A stretch of DNA of 64,000 nt from Ulota crispa (lineage: Eukaryota; Streptophyta; Bryopsida; Orthotrichales; Orthotrichaceae). Of the stretch, positions 31,222 to 42,845 are shown piece after piece. The notes below the pieces were generated by a model that did no database searches, was not told where the DNA came from, and saw only the letters and a list, made by a program, of their open reading frames with translations. The position numbers and the translations under genes are program-made. The stretch is from contig OY987242.1 of NCBI GenBank assembly GCA_963920765.1, forward strand, positions 22,778,002 through 22,842,001, given 5' to 3'. Positions within the stretch are counted from its first letter, which is position 1. Each line of letters starts with the position of its first letter.

Positions 31222-32371
31222 AGATAGCAACACCTCTCTTTGTAAGTGTCTTCATTTGCAATACCTACTCTTGTTAATAATTGACAGATTAAAAAAAAAC
31301 TAGTTATGGGTGACAAAGTAATGGTTTTGGGTGATTGATATAACGATTTTGAGTGCCCCATCTCACTATTTAACCCTTAAAAGACGGGCTTATAACCATG
31401 AATTTTCTATGAAATTGCAATCATCTTCTAGGAGTTATTTTGGCATTGTAATTAACATCAAAATTCAATATTGTAATTTTAGTAGAAGAAGGTATGTGCA
31501 TACTACACGTATAAAAATGTTCATAAATTTTGGGGAAAATTTGAAATTGTTGTAATTTTTTGAAGCAAATGCTAAAGAAATTCATATTAATTATAAAATG
31601 TATTCAATTATGCCAATTTTTTTTTATCATGGATGAAATTCATGATGAAGATCATCATGATAGGATTTTTCTTTCCATGTTGGTAAAATTAGAAAAAGTG
31701 ACCATTCCATGGTAATAGGTACTCAACTTGTGACAGTAATAAAAATTTCAAAACTTAAATTTTTTCAAAATCTTAAAATACAAGGAGAAACTACATTTGG
31801 TAAACTTTCTAATGCTAATTATGCTCAAACTAAAAACACATGATTTTAATAACTCATATTGAGTTTTGGTAAAACGATCCTCAAAATTTAGAATACACTA
31901 CATAGTGGTGCATCTTTACTACTCAATTGGCAAGTGGGACCCTTTTCTGAACATTGTGCATGCAAAAGCTATATATCTACATGCTCTAGATTGCATTCTT
32001 CATATCCCAATGGAATCTTGAATGAAAAATAATGTTATTCCACTATCATAGCACTTTTCAGTCATCTAGAAGCCACAAAATGGCTGCTTCGACGTTTAAG
32101 AGTTAAGAACTCCTCAAGTTAGCATTATGAATGTATGAGCACACTAAAGACTTCACTAAGCATATTTTTTAGCATCTCTTACACACAACTATACATTTTC
32201 AGTGATTTAGGACTTTGAAAAATCTTTGAGAACAAATGCTTCCAATTGGAACTTTCAAATTGATTCCAATATTTTTTGTTTCCTCTTGCTAACTTAACAA
32301 AAAAAAATTCAAAGTTCAGCAATTTTCCAACTTCAAAATCTTTAGTTTCACACTTATGGGTGCTCCTACCT
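31222..32371. mobile_element. AAGGTAGG-family element in intron 3 of copy 3, split by a nested insertion
   Basis: The right end CACTTATGGGTGCTCCTACC plus T is clear; the left end is decayed (AGATAGCAACACC). The interior matches the 11135-11532 element, but its central TTAA is interrupted by a 0.7-kb TTAA-flanked element. Confidence 0.55.
31370..32106. mobile_element. TTAA-flanked element nested in the family member at 31222
   Basis: Left TTAACCCTTAAAAGACGGGC and right CGACGTTTAAGAGTTAA, with TTAA on both sides. It sits in the sequence CACTATTTAA, the same target used at 50628. No ORF of note. Confidence 0.65.
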
Positions 32372-32429
32372 TAATACCAAATTTTGTATGTTACCAATTT
32401 TTCAAACTAGCGAATTTTGGTACGTGCAA

Positions 32430-32490
32430 ATTTTAGGTTATAGGGTTTTAGGGTTTTAGGATTGCAGGATTCAGAGGGTTTAGGGTTTAA
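32430..32490 (+). repeat. telomere-like tract in intron 3 of copy 3
   Basis: Repeated TAGGGTTTTAGGGTTTTAGG-type units; in copies 1 and 2 this tract lies next to exon 4, but here a MITE has separated them by about 370 bases. Confidence 0.75.
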
Positions 32491-32802
32491 GGTAGGAGCA
32501 CCCATAAGCATGAGTTTAAGGGTTTTGAACATGATGATTGTTAGTAAACATCTAGGAACTTATAGGATCATGTTAGCAACAAAAAATAATAAGTTTGCAT
32601 TTTTGAATATAATATTTGGATACTGTGAGAATATGTTGTGAATTTTTAAAGAGCAAAGTGTCATTGTTCCCATAACCATTATTAAAATCTCATGTTCACA
32701 AGTTGTACATTCTTGTCATTACATCTATTTACTTCCACAAATTTTTCAAGATTTGAGAGGTCACGCTTATGAAAACCCTCATGAGGATGGGTGCTCCTAC
32801 CT
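32490..32802. mobile_element. AAGGTAGG-family MITE next to exon 4 of copy 3
   Basis: AGGTAGGAGCACCCATAAGC left and GGATGGGTGCTCCTACC plus T right, with TA on both sides. It ends about 55 bases before the exon 4 acceptor. The interior matches 6210-6521. Confidence 0.7.
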
Positions 32803-33307
32803 TAGAGCTTTTGACGCTTGACAGGCAATAACCTTGTGTACCGCCACTCTTGTGCAGGTGTATCGTTTGGAAGCGGATGTGACCACAGAGGCTTTGCTGG
32901 CGGAGAAGATCAGCAAACTGACTGGCAAGAAGGTGACGCACGTCAACCTGACGTCCGAAGAGTACCGGACTATGGTGAAGGGGTTTTTCCCTCCGGGGCA
33001 TGAAGCTCACGCTAATGAAGTCGCTAATCTGCTGGTGGAGCTGGACACCTTCAAACGGAACAGCACTTTCAGTGAAGTTGGACCAGACTTGGAGCACCTC
33101 TTGGGCCGGAAAGGCATCTCCATTGATGACTTCCTCGAACAGAACAAGCACGTTTTTGTGTAGACAACCCTTCTTTGCTTTTGAAACCGTAAGTTACATC
33201 GCTTTTACAGTAGCTAGCTGAGAATGAGCATGAAATATGCTGATGAAGTAGCCGCTAAATAAGGTGCAATAGAACTGACTCTCAAGCTTTCACTTCATTA
33301 TACATGC

Positions 33308-34113
33308 GGGTGATGGCACGATCAGGGTACACCAAAAAGGGCCTCCCAGATCTTTGGAAAGGATTTTTTTCTAAGGAGTCTGGATTATTTTTGTTTAAGT
33401 AAAAGTTTGAACTTGTAAGTGATGAAACATTTTTTTTAAGCTTTCCTTATATTAAGACATTCATTTAGAAAGTGTTTTGTTCATCAAAAGGAATTTCTTG
33501 ATTTTTTTCTCACCATAAAAGTGATTAGAACCCAAATGTCTTGATCTAGACTTTTTTTGACTTGTAATTTATAATGGCTCCCTAAAATGAATTATTAACA
33601 TTTTAATAATTTTGACCATATGTGCACCTAGAAACAAATATATGTGCATGCTTTTGCCACTTTAAAAAAAAATTACAAATTTTTAATGTTCTTTATTGGA
33701 CGTGGAAAAACTTGCATGAAAGTGTCCCTAAAAGAATTCATAACAAGTAGTTTTAATAATGTATGGACTAATACACTTCAAATTCATGAACCATAGAAGC
33801 TTGCACAACTATAAATGCATTAACCTAATTCCTACTCACCAAACTTGTAGTTTGGATGAGTCCTTTACTTCATTTTTATGAAATGAGACAATTCCGGAAC
33901 TTCTCACATAATCGCTCATTTAGACATGATAATATTCATCATTTGAAAAAATGTATTTTTTTTCTACTAATCTACAAGTATAAGCAACTTCTTGCCAAAA
34001 AATAAATAGCAAAGCACTATCTAGTAAGACGTAATAAATAACAAAAGTATCATGGGTATGGCCAAATCAAAGTTAAGCAATTCTTTTTGGGTACCTTGAT
34101 TGTGCCATTGCCC
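33308..34113. mobile_element. 0.8-kb inverted-repeat element in the 3' flank of copy 3
   Basis: Ends are GGGTGATGGCACGATCAGGG and CCTTGATTGTGCCATTGCCC, followed inward by an AAAAAG-type extension. ATGC flanks both sides; copies 1 and 2 are continuous here (CATGCCACTTATGTTCATGC near 23454). The interior is AT-rich without a gene. Confidence 0.65.
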
Positions 34114-34146
34114 ATGCCACTTGTGTTTATGCAACCACAAGTAAGG

Positions 34147-34460
34147 CTCGGTTTAGACTAACAGCTAGACGAAGCACAGTAACTAGTACCCTATTTGGTA
34201 TTTCATAAGCTAGGACCATTTTCATGTCATCCAGTAGTTGCTTGTGTTGTCCAAGAGTGTTCCTCTACTAGGACAAGTTTGGTACCACCCTTTGAGCAAG
34301 CCTTGAATTTTCATTATCTTGTCCAATGACATGGACATATTGGTTGGTGGCATGGCAAGTTGAAGTACTAGACAAAATCCTAAGTATGAACCCTTAACTG
34401 ATGTTTCAACCAATGATGTTTGAGGTAATTTTGTCTGGTTGCTAGTTTGAACTAAGCCTA
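34147..34460. mobile_element. PIF/Harbinger-like MITE, sister of 4178-4501
   Basis: GGCTCGGTTTAGACTAACAG left, GGTTGCTAGTTTGAACTAAG right. The shared interior includes ACAAGTTTGGTACCACCC. Confidence 0.55.
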
Positions 34461-34499
34461 AGTGGTTATTGAAGGTAAGTGCAAGTATAGACACCTTGA

Positions 34500-35000
34500 T
34501 TCTTGTAACAAGTATTGAGCAGTATTCATTGAGTTATCACCAAGTTCTCACACAAGAGAAATATTAAGAAATAGTGGGGTAGTTACACCTTCTACAAGAA
34601 TGAAACTTTTGTGAAGAATGAAAACTAGTGTAGTGAAATTAGGAGCCAATGGGAGCATTTCTATTTGGAAGAAGGTGTGACACTCCTTTTGTGGGTGGTG
34701 AAGAATGATGAATGAAGAATGGTGAAAGTTGGAATAGTTAAAGTGAAAGTAAGAGAAATAACTTCTAAAATTGAAAAAATTATTGCTAAAAACTGAAAAA
34801 GTAACAATAAACAAAAAATAACTAGAGTAGAATGTAAACATGACACAAATGGGTAAAAACTCAACTTGCAAAGATTTCTCCACCTATCTTTACCTGCAAA
34901 GGTGAAAAAAAAACTTCTCAGACTTCAGAGAATGGGGGCCTCAGCAAATCTTGCCACGCCCCTATTTTGTGAAGATTGAAAATGGGGTGGAGAAGATGTG
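34500..35000. other. non-coding DNA behind copy 3
   Basis: Homology with the 3' flanks of copies 1 and 2 continues in pieces to about 34565 and again from about 35245. Between lies repeat-like DNA resembling 13516-13830. No gene seen. Confidence 0.35.
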
Positions 35001-35004
35001 ACTA

Positions 35005-35225
35005 AGGTAGGAGGCTCTAATTTGGATCACTTCTAGGAAGAGCCAACATGTTCCTTCATGTATCTATTACTGTCATTGATGAGTTAGGTGGGCTTAGCAA
35101 ATTTGGCTAACTTGCTAAGCCCACCTAACTCATCAATGATAGTAATAGACATATGAAGGAACATGTTGGCCCTTCTTAGAAGTGATCCGAATTAGAGCCC
35201 TGGTCCAAATTAGAGCCTCCTACCT
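35005..35225. mobile_element. AAGGTAGG-family hairpin MITE
   Basis: TA-flanked ends AGGTAGGAGGCTCTAATTTG and complement; the central arms (AAGAGCCAACATGTTCCTTC and complement) make it almost a full hairpin with a loop of a few bases. Confidence 0.75.
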
Positions 35226-35404
35226 TAGTTATCTCTAATTATATTCAGGTTTTGAGCGATGGTGCAATCACTGCACAAACACATTCTTGGACTTGCCAAT
35301 TGGCACATGGCACTTAGAATATAATTGGAAGGAGGTTGGACAAGCTGCATCTTCTTTCATTGTTCTTTGAGCACATGTGCGGTCAAGTAGCCTAGAATTT
35401 CATA

Positions 35405-35714
35405 AGGTATGTACACCCATAAGGACCATTGTTCCCATAACCGTCACCTCTAAAATCTTGGAATATCTGTGGAAGTGAATGTAATGACAAGGATATACAA
35501 CATGTGAACATGAAATCTTAATAGTGGTTATGGGTGCAATGGCAATTTGCTATTTAAAAATTCACAACTTATTCTCACAGTATCCAAATAATACATTCAA
35601 AAGTGCAAACTCATTCTTTTTATGTTCCTAATAGGATCCTATAATTTAATACCTGTTTATTGATACTCATCATGTTCAAAACCCTTACTTTGACGCTTAT
35701 GGGTGTACATACCT
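35405..35714. mobile_element. AAGGTAGG-family MITE upstream of GPDH
   Basis: AGGTATGTACACCCATAAGG left, GCTTATGGGTGTACATACC plus T right, flanked by TA. The empty site is TA 24104-24105 in the copy 2 unit (ATATCATAAGCCTTTTT). Confidence 0.8.
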
Positions 35715-36289
35715 TAAGCCTTTTTTGAAAAAACTGGTGCTTGATATTGGTATGAGCATGCAGAGTAAGTGACTTATTGGGATTTGATGTATTTGCTATC
35801 CCTATGTTCGATTTGCTTCTAGCAATGGGAATTTGTCACTGCCTTATTGTTATAACAAAGGGATCACTTGTGTTTTGGCCAAAGACAAAGACATGTGTTT
35901 TATGTGTATCATTGCAAGTGCCTTGTCTGTCCACAGCTTGATGTTTCTGAGCAGTGGTCAAATTTCGAAAGAGTTCTACTGGAAATCCTCTTCACCTGCT
36001 CCACCGCCAAAGTGTTCTAAGCAAATCACCATGCATGCAGCTCATCTCCTGAATCGCCAAAGAGAAAAAAGTCTCACGCCCATCCAACCAAATTGAGCTC
36101 GATCAAATGCAACTATAAAAAGCGAACATGAGTGTCCTTTGCTATCAAGCTCTTTCACCACTCAAGCTTATGAAAGATTCGAATTCCTAGTCAAATCTGC
36201 TGTACTAAACCCTAAACCCTATATCCTAAATTTCTTTCTACACAACGCCATGTAAAAATCAAATCTTTCATCTCGATCCAAACTCGGTG

Positions 36290-36308
36290 CCGCTCTCTCT
36301 CTCTCTCA
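36290..36308 (+). repeat. CT microsatellite in the GPDH leader
   Basis: A (CT)n tract about 30 bases before the exon 1 ATG, longer than the corresponding tract at 25355-25367. Pyrimidine tracts are common in plant leaders. Confidence 0.7.
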
Positions 36309-36338
36309 GTGTTCATCGTTGTCACCGATTCATTCGTC

Positions 36339-39300
36339 ATGAGGGTACTCTCAGGTTTCATTTTGGCACATTATCTCAAGCGCTATGGCGTGGCCAAGGT
36401 TGGGCGACATGGAATTAAGCACGAGCTTCTAGACTTCAGAGCTATGCAGTTTTTTGTGGATGTAGCAGGTATGAATGGCTCTTAAGGTGAATTCCTTCAG
36501 GGTTTAAGGAGGGAGAGTACTACAGTACTACTGTTGTATTAGCTTGACAGTATGTTCATTCCAGTACTGCAACCACCTGCTTACACCTCGGGTTAAAATT
36601 GAAATCTTGTTCCTTAACCCTTTTAGGATATGTACTTCTGTATCTTCAGTTTCCTGCTATAACATTCCATCTCGATAACCTCGGTATCTCCGCCAAGGAA
36701 ACAAAAACCCAGATGTCTGTAATGCACAGTTTTTGAGCTCATCGATCAGTTTTGTCAGTTTTTCTTGATGGTTTGCTGGAAATATTGTTTGCTAAATCCG
36801 ATGCTAAGAGAAATTCAGTTGCTGATTTATTGGTGTATTTTTTTAGATCTAGTTACTGAAAGTCGGTGGTAATGCTCTTAGTCGGCATTTTTTTTACATG
36901 TGATTTGCTTGCTTGGCATGAAATGAATTTGCTTCAACAGTGAGCCATTTCTTCAGCATTTTTGTTTTTGTTTTTGCTTTTGTGCTAGAGTGCAAGGTTC
37001 ATATACTAATCTAGAATGTTTGTGGAATCTACTTCTGTTGTTTTGGAGCAGATTTTGGAGTCCCGAGCACAGGATTTGTCGGTGATCAGCGTTATTGTGT
37101 GTCATCGTGGGCAACGCCATCTACAGACAGTCATGGCGATGGAGGAGATTATGCAAAAATGGAAAGAATTGCGGTCATTGGGAGTGGGAACTGGGGTAGC
37201 GTTGCAGCCAAGCTGCTGGCTACCAATGCTAGATCACAAGCATGCTTTCACGGTACTCTATATTTTTTCATTACATGAACTGATTTGTGACTTTTGGGCA
37301 TTTTTTTTTAGAATTTTGGGCTTTTTTTGTGACTTTTTATTTGCTTGATTTTTATTCTGGGGCTTGGCAGATGAAGTTCGGAGGTGGGTGTATGAAGAGA
37401 CCTTGGCAAGTGGAGAGAAACTGACTGACGTTATCAACAAAAGAAAGGTTAGAAACCTCAAACAATTGACCACTGTCATGTTGAGAGATTCCTTTATAAC
37501 TGCTGTTCTAGTCACAAAAACTCTGAAGTTTTCTCAACTCCCGGAGGACCAAGGATTGATGGTAAATGACCGGTTAGAGTGATTATGTTGTGAAAAATTA
37601 GTACTTTAGATGGGATCGAGTTTTGTATTACCAGAGTCAGTGAAAACATAGTATGTGTTAGTTGAATAATATATTGCATTAGGCGAAGGAAAGTCTTCAT
37701 ATAACCTACATTAATATAAATCGCTAACAGAAATTCCAATTTGAGCTTCTTTTGGTGCTTCTGGCGTAAATCCTGGTACTTTGGCTAACTTCTAGTGAGC
37801 TCTGTTTTGTACGCTTTTTTAATGAAGGACAGGAGAATGTGAAGTATCTGCCAAATGTGAACCTCGGTTGGAACATTGCTGCAGATCCAAGTCTCGAGAG
37901 TACTGGTAATTCTGGTTTTTGTCTCAGAATCTCTAAATATTTCTCTTTTTCACATAAACAGTTGATGCCAATGTACTGTCTTTGTGCTATTAGCTTGGTT
38001 TCTTTACTTTTTTTGTCAATGCAGATTTGTCGATCTTAGATCTTGCTATATATAAGATTATTCAAATACGCTTTGCTTGGAATAAACTATGCCTGCACTT
38101 ATACCTAAATTTGCAGTCTTATCTAAACTTTACTGGAAGAGATCTTAGAAAATTCTTAATTCTTACATGTATTTGCCTCGTTTGCGTCAGGTTTTTACAA
38201 TCTCCAGTTGTATTGGCGAAGCAAGGTATGTAGGGTATAGAGCTGATGTGATTTAAGTCTTCTTTTGAGGGGAGATCAGTGAAGGATGCAACTATGCTAG
38301 TGTTTTGTACACCGCATCAATTTGTGGAGTCAATTTGCAAGGAGCTGAAGGGCAAAGTTGATTCTAGTGCGAAGGCTATTTCCCTCATAAACGCGATAGA
38401 GGTATGTGACCATATCTCTCTTCGTTATAACTAGGGTTTTGTCCTTTTTTCAAACATGGTTGACAGATCCTTGTTGTGTTTGCAAATCGATCTACAACAT
38501 ATCTCAATAGAGTCAGCTTTTTTCTAGCTATTTTCTCAAGTACATTTGAAAGTTTTTGAGGTTGTGGTTCATTGGAAATGGCCATTTTCATAGCATGTCT
38601 GTTGAACTAGACTTAGTTGAGGTTTTATCTTCATCCTGAGTGGTACTCTACAAGTTTTATTGATCTTTAATCGGTTTTCATCTGTGATTTTGAAGGTGAG
38701 ACCAGAGGGCCCAGTTATGCTTTCAAACCTAATAACGGAGCATCTAAGTATCGACTGTTCGGTACTCATGGGGGCAAATATTGCGAACGAGGTACACACC
38801 TGCCTTACCCAAAATCCCCGGTACATCATTAATGTTGAAACAGTATTTCAGTTTCAGAGAAACTTTGAAATTGTGACACAAGAGCAGGTTGTCATATCAC
38901 AAGTACCTCTAGAATTTTGTGAAATAAAACGATCTTGTGACAAAAGCCGAAGGATTTTTTCCAATCAAGTTGATTTTATGAGTCTGTCACTTGTTGCCAC
39001 TTAAAATGCAAGTGTGAAAGTTCAGGTGGCCGTGGAGCAATTCAGTTAAGCAACTGTTGGTTTCCGATCAGATGCAAGTGTAGCAAGGTCTTGGATTCAA
39101 GCTTTTAGCAATCCATATTTCCACGTGGCAGCAGTAAGTTCCAAATTACTAATCCTATGGACAATAAACAGCTGTTTTTCGTCTTGATAGTGTCTGCATT
39201 ATGTATGATATTGGGTGTGAGTGAACTTCTACAGTCTCTGTGAAAAAAGTTCTACAGATTTAGTACCTCAATATCAACCTAATCACAGTGTAACTAGTGA

Positions 39301-41894
39301 CCCCAAGTTGGATTTTCATATTTAGCTCAAGTGGCTAAACACACTGCTAAATGTGCAAAAAACTCAAACCTAACACTTCAGCATTCACATTTTTCTGTAC
39401 CTCTATGCAAATTTTGGTAGAAGTTTTGGTAAGTTTAGCCACATTATGTTAACATTGAGTGGAACTATCAAGTGTTCTGACATCACCGCAAGAAATACTA
39501 CTTATAAATATTTCTGACTTGACAAAACAATGCTTCTGTAGGTGCGTGATGTTGAAGGAGTTGAGCTTTGTGGTACTTTGAAAAACGTTGTGGCAGTTGC
39601 CGCAGGTAATCAACACTTTCCAGTGACTGCCTTTTGTCGCTGCTAAATGAACCCCCTGCCATAGCACAATTATGAAAAGTATTATGAGGAGTATGTTATC
39701 TACATGAGGTATAAGATTTTTTTGGTAAAATTTGACTGCTCCAAGGATTTTTAAACATCTTGGGGAGAAGTTTCTTTAGGCAAGTCTTCCTGTGTTGACC
39801 TACTTGCAAGGTGCTCTTAGTTCATAAAATTTCAAAAATTTCAATAAATTAAACGGTTTGATCTCCTCTTCATTGAATGCTACTTGATTTTTCTCCTTAA
39901 TGCAAACATCCCTCTCGTTGATGTCCAAAAATCACTAACATGTTACTAGTTTTGTGAATAGCCTGTTTAAATGTCACTCCAAAAGTAGACAAAGTCCTTG
40001 TGGCTTCAACATCCACCAGTAAAACTAACACCGGGGTTGGCAGGATTTGTGGACGGCTTGGGGATGGGCAACAACAGCAAGGTCTAGTTTTTCAACTTCA
40101 TTTGTTAAACAATTTCTACATCTCCAAAGCATCTTATGAGTTTCATATTCATTTGTTCTCGCACTCGTTTTCTTAGCCCTGTTTTTTTCAATATTTGTTG
40201 TGATTTGCAAGCTGCTATTATGCGAAGAGGACTAAACGAGATGATCAGTTTTTCAAAGCTGCTCTTTCCAAGTGTTAGTGATGCCACCTTCTTCGAGAGT
40301 TGTGGCGTAGCAGACCTCATCACCACATGCTGTAAATTTCTCAACCACTTCTAGAATAACAACACACACACATCAATATCAAAGTTTTTGTATAAATTTT
40401 CCAAACCACATCTAGAACAACAATGCACTTACCAGTATCAAAGTCCTTCGTGAAGTTGTCTTAAAACAGTCTAAAAAGCATTCTACACTTCCTCATTTCA
40501 TGTACTGTACTCTATGAATCATGGTAAAAGATTCTCTAAATGATATTGTCTAGAAATCACAAATAATCACCAGAGATTCAGAACTTTTCATGTCTGGATG
40601 CACTTCTGGTGGATCATACAAGTGACACGTAGGAGTTTGCTTATCAGGGCATTGTTGGTCCTGTGTCAAGATTGTTATCTTACACATGTTGCTTGATTTG
40701 CAGTTATTAGTATTGGATATTTGAATGCAAATTATGAGGTTCAGGGTAGACCATGAAGGGAGGTTTGGTTTTTTGTAACTATTTTGCAGTTGGGGGACGT
40801 AACAGGAAAGTTGCTGAGGCATTTGCACGAAGCGGTGGAAACAGGTGAGCGAATAAGAAATTAATGTCGTTAGTACTGAGCTTGTTAAGTTCATTATAAT
40901 ATCCTTTCAGAAGAAAAAATTTCAGATTCGGTGCTTGAGTTCCATTCAGTTTATTACCAAGTGGTAGACCACCCATGTGGAAAAAATTCCATTTTTTTAT
41001 CAAAGGTTTAAAGTTTTGTGCTACTTGGATATTTTTTCACTTAGCATACTTATCATTGTGTAAAATCTAAGCTCATCACAAGTTGTGCAATCAAGAGTAT
41101 AGAACAATACATATATTTCAATTGTACTAGGGATCCTTTGGTAGAGCAAATCTTTGAGGTTTAAGAATGTTTTGTGTATGAAAGTTAGAGTGTTAAGGAC
41201 TAAATCTCTATGGAATTTTTACAAGTGTATTTCGTTTGTACTTTTTGGAAGAAATCTTCATTCTTATGTGCTATATTATGGCCATGTTGTTGTACCAGGT
41301 CTTTTGAAGAGCTTGAGGCAGAGTTACTAGGAGGTCAAAAACTTCAAGTAGGCTCTCATTGATTTATTTTTAGTTTAGTTTGATTTCAAACACTTGTAAC
41401 CAAGCAAATCGTTTCACTACTATTTCGATTAAAGATTCTCGTTCTTTCTTTTTACTTAAGACCTGTGCATTTTGAGCCCCGAATTCTTGTAAACAAAACG
41501 TAGCACTCATGTAAGGTTTTTCTCAAAGTTTTTTTGAAAGTCACCTTCTTATTGAAGAATAACTTTCCTCATCTTCTTTTGTATTGAAATTCTACTGAAC
41601 TTGGATTATTATGATGTTTTATATGATATACTACAAGATTTTCTTTTGAGAATTTAGAAATTACTACGTTTGAACTTAACTTGATTTTCTGGCTTTTGCA
41701 TTTGTTTAGAGGGGGTATTAACAGCTGCTGAAGTATTCCTTGTGTTGAAGGCCCGGAGTTGGGAGGATAAGTTCCCACTATTTGCAAATGTTCACAAGAT
41801 TGCTAGCAACCTTTTGCCTCCATCAGCCATAGTGCAGTACAACCAAAAAGCTTGCAAAGCTGAGCTCACAACTCCCAGTGTACCAGTAAGGTAG
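36339..41894 (+). pseudogene. NAD-dependent glycerol-3-phosphate dehydrogenase, plastid/peroxisome type, broken
   Basis: Thirteen exons (36339-36468, 37052-37252, 37371-37447, 37833-37905, 38280-38401, 38696-38791, 39026-39133, 39542-39605, 40044-40081, 40211-40331, 40790-40844, 41299-41347, 41712-41894) would encode 438 residues. An N-terminal extension of about 80 residues, probably for targeting, precedes the NAD loop GSGNWGS (87-93). Further family landmarks are FCTPHQFVESICKELKG, LMGANIANE, GVELCGTLKNVVAVAAGF with lysine 283, [24 protein letters not shown] and GQKLQG. The enzyme would reduce dihydroxyacetone phosphate to glycerol 3-phosphate. Three defects: TAA at 39047-39049 where the family has glutamate (codon 241); the exon 10 acceptor reads AA instead of AG at 40209-40210; and SLINAIE (195-201) replaces SLIKG or SLVKG, losing an active-site lysine. 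Conservation between the lesions suggests recent decay. Confidence 0.8.
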
Positions 41895-42186
41895 TGCACC
41901 AATTTTCAACATTTGAGAGAAAAATCAGCATCCTTGTAGGTGAAATTGATAGGCGGCAAGTTATTTCTAAACTGGATTGACACAATGAAATGATGTACTT
42001 TAAAAAAATATATCAAGTTCAAATGACTTCCTTCTGAGATTTTTTAGTTCAACTGTATATGGCCCCTCAAAACCCAGCTCCTTGTTTCATAACAAGTTGC
42101 TGCATTCTAGCAATTTTTGAGTTGTTTTAGCAAAGAGTATCCAAATAACAAATTTGGAATCTTGTATTATTTGCCAATATAATTAA
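41895..42186 (+). other. GPDH 3' flank
   Basis: No ORF or recognisable repeat. Probably former 3' untranslated and downstream DNA. Confidence 0.4.
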
Positions 42187-42188
42187 AG

Positions 42189-42515
42189 TAAAGGAAATTT
42201 TGATGGATACTCTTGAAGTTTGTGATATATGCATAAATACCCTTGGTTTTTCAGAAAATTCAGAAATTGCACAAATACCCTTGAACCATACTTTTTAGGC
42301 ATTTATTTGTTGTGCTTGTCACTTCTTTCATGACCAATGTTGAAGAAGAAAGTGCAATGAAACAAAAAAACAATTTGCACATAAAGGAAGAAGGAAGTGG
42401 CATGCACAACAAATCAAGGGTCTAAATTTTTTGCCCCAATGTGCAATTTCTGAAAAAACAAGATATCTATACAAATATTGTAAACTTCAGGGGGTTCCAT
42501 CAAATTTTCCTAAAA
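42189..42515. mobile_element. foldback MITE, family A, third copy
   Basis: AAATTTTGATGGATACTCTT left and GGGGGTTCCATCAAATTTTC right; the interior TTTCATGACCAATGTTGAAG matches the sisters at 19.9 and 26.6 kb. Confidence 0.65.
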
Positions 42516-42845
42516 TAAAATCACCAGTCTAACAACGAGAACTACACTCAGTGGCAATTTTGGGTGTCCTAACCATAAGAAACAATGAACAGTTGTCGAG
42601 TTAACCTAGAAATTTGATAAGTCATACCATATTTAAAAAACTGGTTATAAGTAAACAAATTGATGTCCGGTTTCACCTCCAATCGAATTTCCAAGCTTAA
42701 AAAAAATCTAATTTAGTTAATTCTCAAGAACTGGTAATTGCTTAATTTGAAACATGCTTCCCCGAAAATTCACCGCCATTCACATGTTGGTACTCGGCTG
42801 AAGATACAGCTGTACTCCAACACCATATCCAGCACCATAAACATT

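Larger units (their letters stand above)
27397..33163 (+). pseudogene. NmrA-like copy 3 with a 1-base frameshift in exon 2
   Basis: Exons 27397-27553, 28722-28932, 30255-30488 and 32858-33163 match copies 1 and 2. In exon 2 the bases after AAACAG read GCCACACC where copies 1 and 2 have GGCCACACC: one G is missing (exon length 211 against 212). Translation shifts after residue 101 (YLQAAKQ) and should stop in exon 3, giving about 133 residues without the YTILRCTWFHEN region. Exons 3 and 4 keep clean frames and all splice sites look usable, so the lesion is recent, is a sequencing or assembly error, or the allele is segregating. Otherwise the product would match copies 1 and 2 in function. Intron 3 is enlarged by nested MITEs. 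Confidence 0.75.

Noticed and set aside
39047..39049. Possible programmed stop or selenocysteine codon in GPDH
   Set aside because: The codon is TAA and the family residue is glutamate; with a lost acceptor nearby, decay is the simpler reading.
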